Assembly: GCA_016217545.1 (NCBI GenBank)
Contig: JACRHT010000009.1
Coordinates: forward strand, 1-64,000
DNA from: Opitutia bacterium
Lineage (GTDB): Bacteria; Verrucomicrobiota; Verrucomicrobiia; Opitutales; Opitutaceae
DNA length: 64,000 bases
Direction: 5' to 3'
A model generated the notes under the pieces. That model saw only the letters and a program-made list of their open reading frames with translations, was not told the origin of the DNA and made no database searches. The first letter of the stretch is position 1; each line of letters begins with the position of its first letter. Below, one piece after another: positions 57,755-64,000 of this stretch. The position numbers and the translations under genes were made by a program.

Positions 57755-57963
57755 GTGTTTGCGGTGTGGGTGGGCGGGACGGGATTGCCTCGCCCTCCGT
57801 CCGCGAAAACGCCCGGAGCGCGACGGGCCGCAACGCGCGCGCGGCGTCCATTGGGGTTGGCGCGCCGACCATGGCCGAAAACGGATTTTCGGCAGGGCGG
57901 CGGAGTGGGGCGCCGTGCGATGCGCGCGTTGACCGGGCGACGCGACGCGTTCACGGTGCGGGC

Positions 57964-58494
57964 GTGGGACAGGACCTGAGCGAACTCTTCGATGTCGTGG
58001 ACGAGCGCGATTGCGTGATCGGGCGCGCGCCGCGCGGCGAGGTGCATGCGCGCGGGCTGCGGCATCGGGCGGTGCACGTGTTCGTCACGAATCGCTCCGG
58101 TCAGGTCTTTCTGCACCAGCGCTCGCTGACGAAGGACACTTTCCCCGGACTTTGGAACTCGTCGTGTGCCGGGCACGTCGGCGCGGGCGACGACTACGAT
58201 GAGACGGTGCTGCGGGAGCTGGAGGAGGAACTGGGGTGCGTGCCCGCCGTTTCGCCGCGGCGACTGTTCAAGATCGAGGCGCGCCCCGAGACCGGCGAGG
58301 AGTTCGTCTGGGTCTACCGTGTCGAGGCCGAGGGGCCGTTCGCGCTGAATCCGGCGGAAATCCAGCGCGGTGACTGGTGCAGCATTGCGGACGTGGACGC
58401 GTGGCTGGCGGCGCGTCCGGAGGAGTTCGCCCGATCTTTCCTGTTCCTCTGGCCGCAAGTGCGGCCGTCGCTCACTGCGGGCGGCAGCCCTTGA
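57964..58494 (+). CDS. NUDIX hydrolase, IPP-isomerase-like
   Basis: 176 aa from a GTG at 57964, the best start in a frame that stays open upstream. ELFDVVDERDCVIGRAPRGE and FLHQRSLTKDTFPGLWNSSC resemble IPP isomerase and YfcD-like proteins. The NUDIX box is GAGDDYDETVLRELEEELG, with D replacing the first Glu. The substrate is not known; IPP isomerase is possible but not proven. Confidence 0.78.
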   Translation: MGQDLSELFDVVDERDCVIGRAPRGEVHARGLRHRAVHVFVTNRSGQVFLHQRSLTKDTFPGLWNSSCAGHVGAGDDYDETVLRELEEELGCVPAVSPRRLFKIEARPETGEEFVWVYRVEAEGPFALNPAEIQRGDWCSIADVDAWLAARPEEFARSFLFLWPQVRPSLTAGGSP

Positions 58495-58708
58495 GGCGGT
58501 CGAATTCCTTCTGACTCATCAGTCGGCGCGGGAGGCGTTTTTCGGCCTCCTTGAGCAGGCGGTCCCACTGATCGTCGGTGCCGTCGAAATCGATCCACGG
58601 GTTATGGTGGCCGGTTTTTTTGCTGAAGGTCACATTGCCGCCATGGAAGCGGACACAGATGTTCCACTTCTTGCCTTCGTCGTCTGATTCCCACCAACCG
58701 AATTCCAT
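58472..58708 (-). CDS. small protein of unknown function
   Basis: 78 aa from ATG 58708. MEFGWWESDDEGKKWNICVR opens it, then WIDFDGTDDQWDRLLKEAEK. Compact and acidic; no recognised domain. Its 3' end overlaps the NUDIX gene by 23 bp on the opposite strand. Confidence 0.6.
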   Translation of the reverse strand: MEFGWWESDDEGKKWNICVRFHGGNVTFSKKTGHHNPWIDFDGTDDQWDRLLKEAEKRLPRRLMSQKEFDRLKGCRPQ

Positions 58709-58799
58709 GCGCGGGAGTGTGGGGCGCAAGGGCGGGACGGCAAGCCGCTTGCGCGCGGAACGGGATGGACGCGCCGCCGGGGACCCGCACGATGCGCGC

Positions 58800-59600
58800 A
58801 TGGGCCGCCCTCTCGTCTTCCTTTTTGCGTTAACGCTCGCTGTGCTCGCAGCTCGTGCGGATCCGGTCGGCCACGAGATTGCCCGGAAGCACGCGGCGCG
58901 CGGCGGTGGGAAATTTCGCGACGTGAAGTCGCTCTACATCGAAGGCAAGACACTCATCGGCGGCGAAATCATCGACATCCGGATGTGGTCGGAGCGGCCG
59001 AACAGATTGCGGGTCGAGAGCTCGATGGGCGCGCGCAAGGTCACTCAAATCTACGACGGCCGGCACGAACCGGTGATCCAGCACACGGAAGTCGAGGGCG
59101 GTCGTCCGATGCGCATGACGCCCGGCGAGCGCCGGGATTTCATCACGAACGCCGACTTCGACGGGCCGCTCGTCGATTTCGCCGCGAAAGGCAATTCGGT
59201 CGACTACGCGGGCGACGAGGTGGTCAACGGCAGTCCGGCGAAGAAGCTGCTCGTGATGGGCGCCCAGGGGGACGTTTTTTTCGTTTGGGTCGACGCGAAG
59301 ACGTTCGAGATGGTGAAGCGCGGTGTGTTTCGCACGGCGAACGACAAGCGCGTGTTGATCGAGACGATCTTCGGCGATTTTCGCGAAGTGGCCGGATCGC
59401 TCCAGCCGCATCGCATCGAGACGAAGATCGGCACGCGTTCGATCTACCTGATGGTGCTGACGCGCATGGTGGCAAACATCGCGGCGGCCCCGGAGCTGTT
59501 CACTGTGCCGGAAAAATGGCCGTTGCTGCCGGTCGAGTTCAAGAGCGAGTCGGCGGGCGCGCCAGCGGCGCCGGCCGCGCCGGCTGGGTTGAACCACTGA
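58800..59600 (+). CDS. secreted LolA-like / outer-membrane lipoprotein-sorting-like protein
   Basis: 266 aa from ATG 58800. Signal peptide about 1-20 (ending ARADP). Mature part is half-barrel-like: SLYIEGKTLIGGEIIDIRMW, NRLRVESSMGARKVTQIYDG, VDYAGDEVVNGSPAKKLLVM and FFVWVDAKTFEMVKRG. This pattern is shared by LolA-type and related lipid-binding proteins. Ala/Pro-rich tail. Convergent with hldD, 19 bp between stops. Confidence 0.7.
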   Translation: MGRPLVFLFALTLAVLAARADPVGHEIARKHAARGGGKFRDVKSLYIEGKTLIGGEIIDIRMWSERPNRLRVESSMGARKVTQIYDGRHEPVIQHTEVEGGRPMRMTPGERRDFITNADFDGPLVDFAAKGNSVDYAGDEVVNGSPAKKLLVMGAQGDVFFVWVDAKTFEMVKRGVFRTANDKRVLIETIFGDFREVAGSLQPHRIETKIGTRSIYLMVLTRMVANIAAAPELFTVPEKWPLLPVEFKSESAGAPAAPAAPAGLNH

Positions 59601-59619
59601 GCGCCGAGCGACGCGGGTG

Positions 59620-60621
59620 CTACTCGCCGAGCTTCTTGGCCGGCGTGAGATAATTCTGCACGTAATCGTGCACGGCGGCGCGGAGCGGAGTCATCGGGCG
59701 GTCGTAGCCGCTGGCGCGGAGCTTCGACGTGTCGGCCTGCGTGAAGTATTGGTATTTGCCGCGGAGATTCTCCGGGAGGTCGATGAACTCGATGTCGGGT
59801 TTGCGGCCCATGCCCGAGAAGATGGCGTGGGCGAGTGCGAGCCACGTGTTGGCCTCGCCGGAGCCGAGGTTGTAGAGGCCGGCGGCGGTCGGTTTTTTCT
59901 CGGCGAAGTGGATCGTCATCTCGACGGCGTCCTTCACGTAGAGGAAGTCGCGCTTCTGCTCGCCGTCCTTGTAGTCGGGCCGCTCGCTCTTGAAGAGCTT
60001 CAGCTTGCCGGTGGCGGTGATCTGGCCGAAGGCCTTGTTCACCAGCGAGCGCATGTCGCCTTTGTGGTCTTCGTTCGGGCCGTAGACGTTGAAATACTTC
60101 ACGCCGACGATGCGCTTCAGCCAGCCTTGCCGCTGCGCATGGAGATCGAAGAGGTGCTTCGAGTAGCCATACATGTTGAGTGGGCGCAGGACGGCGAGAT
60201 TCTCGGACTTGTCGTCCATCCCGCGCTCGCCGTCGCCGTAGGTGGCGGCGGAGGAGGCGTAGATGAAGCGTATCTCGTGCGCGAGGGCCCAGGCGGCGAG
60301 CTCCTTGGTGTAGTTGAAATTGTTGTCGATCAGGTGCGAGGCGTTCCGCTCGGTGGTGGCGGAGTTCGCGCCGAGGTGGAAGACGGCGGTGAAGCGCCCG
60401 AAGGCCTTGTCGTTGGTCGCCAAACGGGCGCGGAAATCGCCCGCCTCGACGTAGTCCGCGAATTTCAGCGGCACGAGGTTCTTCCATTTTTCGTCGGAGC
60501 CGAGGACGTCGGTGACGACGATGTCGGTGATCCCGCGCTGGTTCAGCGCCCAAACGAGCGCGCTGCCGATGAAACCGGCGCCGCCGGTGACGAGGATGCG
60601 ACCTGAGAGCGGGGAGGGCAT
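59620..60621 (-). CDS. hldD: ADP-L-glycero-D-manno-heptose-6-epimerase
   Basis: Last step of ADP-heptose synthesis for LPS. 333 aa, slightly above the 310 of E. coli. Rossmann motif GGAGFIG (about residues 13-19), ANSATTERNASHLIDNNFNY, catalytic Y in MYGYSKHLFD, and KYFNVYGPNEDHKGDMRSLV, all characteristic. Start ATG 60621. Followed on the minus strand only by the convergent gene at 58800, so monocistronic. Confidence 0.96.
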   Translation of the reverse strand: MPSPLSGRILVTGGAGFIGSALVWALNQRGITDIVVTDVLGSDEKWKNLVPLKFADYVEAGDFRARLATNDKAFGRFTAVFHLGANSATTERNASHLIDNNFNYTKELAAWALAHEIRFIYASSAATYGDGERGMDDKSENLAVLRPLNMYGYSKHLFDLHAQRQGWLKRIVGVKYFNVYGPNEDHKGDMRSLVNKAFGQITATGKLKLFKSERPDYKDGEQKRDFLYVKDAVEMTIHFAEKKPTAAGLYNLGSGEANTWLALAHAIFSGMGRKPDIEFIDLPENLRGKYQYFTQADTSKLRASGYDRPMTPLRAAVHDYVQNYLTPAKKLGE

Positions 60622-60741
60622 GAGCGGAAAAGTCTAGAGTCTAGAGCGAGGAGTCCAGAGCTGAGGGAGGACGGAAGCCAGACGGAAAAACGCGGCGAGG
60701 GAGCGAGGTGGCGCGGGTGTCGCGCCTGCAGCGGTTTGGTG

Positions 60742-60766
60742 GCAGGCTGGAAGCCTGCGCTACGCT
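60742..60766. repeat. GCAGGC-type palindromic unit
   Basis: GCAGGCTGGAAGCCTGC followed by GCTACG, matching the family at 16865 and 61662. It touches the end of proC. Confidence 0.5.
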
Positions 60767-61572
60767 CAATCCCGCGAGAGCTCGTCGGCACGGCGGGCGG
60801 CGGCGGCGACGGTGGCGCGGAGCAGGTCGCGGAACTTGGCGCCGGCGAGCACTTGCAGGCCGGCGTAGGTCGTGCCGTTGGGCGAGACGACCTGATCGCG
60901 CAGGGCTTCGGGCGTCGCGCCGGTGTGGGCGAGAAGTTTGAGCGAGCCGAGCGCGGTTTGCGCGGCGAGGCGTTGCGCGACGTCAGGCGGGAGGCCGGCG
61001 GCGATGCCGCCGTCGCGGAGCGCGCCGATGAATTCGAAGACGAAGCCCGGGCCGCTGCCGCCGACGGCGGTGACGGCGTCGAAGTATTCCTCGTCGAGCG
61101 CAACGAACTCGCCCAGCGCGCCGAGCATGCGCTCGACGGTGACGCGGTCGGCGTCGGTCAGCGGGGCTTGCGAGCAATAGGCGGTGATGCCGGCGCCGAT
61201 GGCGGCGGGAGTGTTCGGCATGGTGCGCACGAGGTTGCGCGCGTGCGGAAAGGTCTGCGCGAGACGCGCGATGCGTTTGCCAGCCAGCAGCGAGATGACG
61301 AGTTTGCCGGCGGTGAGTTCAGCGAGGCGCGGGTCGGCGGTCGCGAGCGATTGCGGCTTGAAGGCGACGACGACGATGTCGGCGGGACCGAGCAGGCGAG
61401 CGAGGTCGGATTCGCAGGCGATGCCGGTTTCGGCGGCGAGTTTCTGGGCGGAAGCGCCGGATTTGCTCGTGCAGGCGATGGAGGCGGGCGCGTGGATTTT
61501 CTGCGCGAGGAGGCCGCGAATGATCGCGGAGCCGAGGCGGCCGGAGCCGAGGAAGGCGAGGGTGTGAGCCAC
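60766..61572 (-). CDS. proC: pyrroline-5-carboxylate reductase
   Basis: Third step of proline synthesis, NAD(P)H-dependent. 268 aa, typical. Rossmann GSGRLGSAI near the N-terminus; VRTMPNTPAAIGAGITAYCS and FDAVTAVGGSGPGFVFEFIG are the family signature. On the opposite strand from proB-proA and 38 kb away. Confidence 0.95.
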   Translation of the reverse strand: MAHTLAFLGSGRLGSAIIRGLLAQKIHAPASIACTSKSGASAQKLAAETGIACESDLARLLGPADIVVVAFKPQSLATADPRLAELTAGKLVISLLAGKRIARLAQTFPHARNLVRTMPNTPAAIGAGITAYCSQAPLTDADRVTVERMLGALGEFVALDEEYFDAVTAVGGSGPGFVFEFIGALRDGGIAAGLPPDVAQRLAAQTALGSLKLLAHTGATPEALRDQVVSPNGTTYAGLQVLAGAKFRDLLRATVAAAARRADELSRD

Positions 61573-61661
61573 GGCGCGTTGATGCCGCGCGCGGTGCGGG
61601 CCGGCAAGCGTGGCGTGAGTCAGTGGTCGCGGTGGCGTTCCGCACGCTCCCCGCCATCCGT

Positions 61662-61684
61662 GCAGGCGGGACGCCTGCGCTACG
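61662..61684. repeat. GCAGGC-type palindromic unit
   Basis: GCAGGCGGGACGCCTGC followed by GCTACG, same flank as the unit at 60742. It lies in the gap before proC. Confidence 0.5.
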
Positions 61685-61687
61685 TGG

Positions 61688-62104
61688 TCACTCGAGCGGA
61701 TCGGCGGCGAATTTCTGGCTGATTTCCACCCAGTGTTTCTGCGCGTTGAGCCAGTGCGGGCTCTGACGGATCTGCGTCATCGTGCGCGTGGTGTGGTTGC
61801 AGAAGAGATAGCTGCTGTCGCCGAGGCGGATGCAGGCGTCGTAGTGCGTGCCGGCGGCGTCGGCGGCGAAGGCGAAGTCGCCCACGCCGAGCTTCTGGCC
61901 CGCCAGTTCCTTCAGCATCGAGGCGAGATCGAGGGTGAAGTGCTGCTTGTATTTCTCGGGTCGCGGGCCCTCGTAGGCGAGGATGGCGTTGCGGTCGGCG
62001 CGCAGCGAGACGAGCACCCACTCGTTGAAAACGGTTTCGCCGTAGGTGGCGTTCATGCGCGCAAGCGCGGCGGTAACGGCGGTGCGGGCGTCGACGAGAT
62101 TCAT
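61688..62104 (-). CDS. conserved protein of unknown function
   Basis: 138 aa from ATG 62104. Not recognised. Pieces: DARTAVTAALARMNATYGET, VFNEWVLVSLRADRNAILAY, KYKQHFTLDLASMLKELAGQ and SSYLFCNHTTRTMTQIRQSP. Alpha/beta, soluble. It may be a small regulatory or heme-independent roadblock-like domain, but I cannot support any of these. 77 bp after the HlyD gene on the same strand. Confidence 0.65.
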   Translation of the reverse strand: MNLVDARTAVTAALARMNATYGETVFNEWVLVSLRADRNAILAYEGPRPEKYKQHFTLDLASMLKELAGQKLGVGDFAFAADAAGTHYDACIRLGDSSYLFCNHTTRTMTQIRQSPHWLNAQKHWVEISQKFAADPLE

Positions 62105-62181
62105 GGTTCCGATAAAGATTCGCGCGGGTGCGCGCGCCAGCCAATTGTTGCCCGCGTCCGCGCAGGCGGCGGGGTTGACGA

Positions 62182-63393
62182 CTATTTTGCGGCGACCTGC
62201 ATCGGCACGACGCGCTGGCCCTCGGCGATGCGGTCGCCGGGGTAGAGGATGACTTCGTCGCCTTCCTTGAGTCCGTCGACCACTTGCGTCTCGGCGCCGG
62301 AGCTGCGGCCGGCTTTCACGGGGACGAGTTGCGCGCGGCCGTCGCGGAGCACGAAAGCCGCCCAATCGCTGCCGCGGCGAAACAGGCCGGACGACGGCAC
62401 CTTCAAGACGCGCGCGTCCTCCCACACGATGACGCGGGCCTCGACGCGGAAATTGTCGCCGAGCGAGCGGCGCTGTTCGAGCGGGGTCGTGATGTCGACG
62501 ACGACGTTCACGCGCTGCTCCTCGACGCCGAGCGCGGAGATCTTGGTGAAGGCGGCGGGTTCGACGAGGCGGACCCGGCCGGCGAGCGGCGTCGCGCCGC
62601 CCCACTGATCGAGGAGCACGGTCGCGCCCGACGGGATCGCGGCGCCGTCGCGCGAGAGCATTTCGACGACGACTTCGAGGTCCGCGGGATCGCCGATTTC
62701 GACGAGCGGCATGCCGGTGGTGACGGCGCGCTCGCTTTCCTGGAAAACATGGAGCACGCGACCGCTGACGGGCGAGCGGACCTCGATGGGCGAGTGGGCG
62801 GTGCGCGCGGATGCGGGCGTGCCGGCGTTGGCAGAGAGTTCGGCGTCGGCTTGGGCGAGCGCGCCGGCGGCGGAGGCGACCTCGCGGGCCGCGGCGGTCT
62901 CGCGCATCTGCGCGCTTTCGAGGTCCTGCGGCGAGACGGTTTTGGCGGAGAACATCTGTTCGATGCGGCGCAGCTCGCTCTTGGCGAGTTCGTGCGCGGT
63001 GCGGCTTTTTTCCAACATGCTGCGCGCGGCGTCGCGGCGAGCTTCGGCGAGCGCGCGGTTGCGGGCGTCGAGCGGCGAGGCGGACAGGGGATCGATCGTG
63101 GCGACGACGGTGACGTTGGCCTCGATCTCGGCACCGGGCTTGAACGGGATGCGGCGCAGCTGGCCGGTGACCGGAGCGGCGACGACATAGCGCTGCTTGA
63201 TGCGCGTCTTGCCTTCTTCGCTGACGGTGGCGCGCAGCGGGCCGAAGGCGGCGCGCGCGGTCTCGACGGGCGCGGGCTTGGGGCGCAGGCCGAGTGCGAT
63301 CAGGGCGAGCACTGCTACGCCGATGACGTAGGGCAGCCAGCGGCGCGCGGGGCGTTTGGCGGGAGCGGGAGAGGGTGAAGTCGGAGAGTTCAT
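62182..63393 (-). CDS. HlyD-family periplasmic adaptor (efflux RND/ABC type)
   Basis: 403 aa from ATG 63393. One N-terminal membrane helix (about 20-38), then the split lipoyl/barrel-sandwich domain (VVAAPVTGQLRRIPFKPGAE ... SPVSGRVLHVFQESERAVTT) around a coiled coil (about 120-200), a beta barrel and a C-terminal SSGLFRRGSDWAAFVL part. Bridges an inner-membrane transporter to an outer-membrane channel. The partner is the permease at the right edge. Confidence 0.92.
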   Translation of the reverse strand: MNSPTSPSPAPAKRPARRWLPYVIGVAVLALIALGLRPKPAPVETARAAFGPLRATVSEEGKTRIKQRYVVAAPVTGQLRRIPFKPGAEIEANVTVVATIDPLSASPLDARNRALAEARRDAARSMLEKSRTAHELAKSELRRIEQMFSAKTVSPQDLESAQMRETAAAREVASAAGALAQADAELSANAGTPASARTAHSPIEVRSPVSGRVLHVFQESERAVTTGMPLVEIGDPADLEVVVEMLSRDGAAIPSGATVLLDQWGGATPLAGRVRLVEPAAFTKISALGVEEQRVNVVVDITTPLEQRRSLGDNFRVEARVIVWEDARVLKVPSSGLFRRGSDWAAFVLRDGRAQLVPVKAGRSSGAETQVVDGLKEGDEVILYPGDRIAEGQRVVPMQVAAK

Positions 63394-63413
63394 GAGGAAA
63401 TGAAAAATCTGAA

Positions 63414-63512
63414 TCGTTCTCGTTCTCTTACTCGTTCTCGTTCTCTCGGCCAAACAAAGGAGCGCAGCGGCGCAAACCAAGAGAACGAGAACGATTACGA
63501 GAATGAGAACGA
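63414..63512. repeat. 99 bp inverted-repeat element
   Basis: Arms 63414-63446 and 63480-63512, 33 nt each, pair at 30 of 33 positions around a 33-nt spacer. Arms consist of TCGTTC/GAACGA-like hexamer repeats. It separates the permease and adaptor genes. Confidence 0.7.
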
Positions 63513-63538
63513 GGGAAAGGCATGAGGCATATGGTCGA

Positions 63539-64000
63539 TCACTCGGGGGCTTTCAGTGCGCCGATCAAGTCGAGTTGCTTGAGTTTACGGAGGACGACGA
63601 AGGCGGAAAACGTGGAGGCGGCGAGCACGACCACGATCGCGAAGGTGTAAGTGTAGCTGGTGAACACGAGCGGCAGGCGCACGGTCTCGGTGTTCACGGA
63701 TTGGATGATGCCGGTGGCGAGGCCGGTGCCCAGCGCGAGTCCGAGCGGCAACGCGAACAGGGCCAGCAGCGCGAGTTCGATGACGATAATTGCGCCCACC
63801 TCGCGTTGCGTGAGGCCGATGACGCGCAGCGTGGCGAGTTCGCGCGCGCGTTCGGCGAGCGAGATGCGGGCGTTGTTATAGATGACGCCGAAGGCGACGA
63901 TGACGGCGAACGTGAGGTAGATCGTTTGGATGAGGCCCATGCTTTGCGCGGTGGTCTCGCGGAACGACTGCCGCATCGATTCCTTGATCGCGACGGAGCT
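63539..64000 (-). CDS. ABC transporter permease, FtsX/MacB type (5' end outside window)
   Basis: The C-terminal 154 codons are visible; the gene runs off the right edge. FtsX domain: IYLTFAVIVAFGVIYNNARI, SLAERARELATLRVIGLTQR, three membrane helices (about 64-84, 90-110 and 120-140 of the visible part) and the cytoplasmic VVLRKLKQLDLIGALKAPE end. With the HlyD adaptor it forms a MacAB-like efflux or lipoprotein-export unit; the ATPase should lie upstream. Confidence 0.9.
   Translation of the reverse strand, partial: SSVAIKESMRQSFRETTAQSMGLIQTIYLTFAVIVAFGVIYNNARISLAERARELATLRVIGLTQREVGAIIVIELALLALFALPLGLALGTGLATGIIQSVNTETVRLPLVFTSYTYTFAIVVVLAASTFSAFVVLRKLKQLDLIGALKAPE

Noticed and set aside
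63414-63512. CRISPR-like repeats
   Set aside because: The TCGTTC units are a short simple repeat arranged as one palindrome, with no regular spacers and no cas genes.

Overview
The window is GC-rich throughout, densely coding, and reads as chromosomal DNA from a flagellated member of Verrucomicrobiota, most likely Opitutaceae or a close relative. That placement is inferred from gene content: a Minf_1886-type protein restricted to Verrucomicrobia and Planctomycetes, an outer membrane with heptose-LPS genes and a TonB receptor, a sigma-54 flagellar promoter, few Shine-Dalgarno leaders and several intergenic inverted-repeat elements. I saw no phage, transposase, CRISPR array, tRNA or rRNA. All calls come from reading the sequence; no database search was run.

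Region by region. 1-3.6 kb (minus): dnaG and rpoD, the replication/transcription pair, with rpoD cut by the left edge. 3.8-13.5 kb: a DUF362-like secreted protein, an isolated nuoA, a three-domain EIIA/pyruvate-kinase-C-like/diadenylate cyclase protein, rpmG, an Mrp/ApbC iron-sulfur carrier ATPase, TolB, a YmdB-type phosphoesterase overlapping a PIG-L deacetylase, and OsmC. 13.6-19.6 kb: argH, mutL and glycogen phosphorylase. 19.7-24.7 kb: a secreted nuclease, proB-proA, and a ydbH-ynbE-ydbL locus for lipid movement between the two membranes. 24.7-31 kb: RodZ-like protein and FtsK (minus), mannose-6-phosphate isomerase, grpE-dnaJ.

31.2-40.5 kb is a compact flagellar operon on the plus strand: flgF, flgG, flgA, flgH, flgI, flgJ (rod-binding domain only), a flgN-like chaperone, flgK, flgL, fliW, csrA and flagellin. 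It starts at a consensus sigma-54 promoter and ends at a strong terminator. Rod, P/L rings, hook-filament junction, filament subunit and the FliW/CsrA regulators are thus made from one unit; hook, export and motor genes lie elsewhere.

40.7-51.6 kb: a Fur-family regulator, the Minf_1886 protein, a two-domain M16 peptidase, an EF-hand protein, then a minus-strand run with M24 peptidase, heptose-7-phosphate kinase, HAD phosphatase, Fpg/MutM, TlyA and NAD kinase. 51.8-58.5 kb: a LytS/LytR-type two-component pair, two small membrane proteins, a large TonB-dependent receptor and a NUDIX protein. 58.5-64 kb: a LolA-like secreted protein, hldD, proC, and an ABC-type permease with its HlyD-family adaptor at the right edge. 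proB, proA and proC together complete glutamate-to-proline synthesis, and three heptose-pathway genes (kinase, phosphatase, epimerase) are present but dispersed.

The points most worth following are the EIIA-cyclase fusion with an altered RHR motif, the sigma-54 promoter that would give an almost leaderless flgF mRNA, an FlgH without a lipobox cysteine, possible CsrA sites inside the csrA tail upstream of flagellin, 17-23 bp perfect palindromes at two loci, and a GCCATG start context replacing Shine-Dalgarno sequences.
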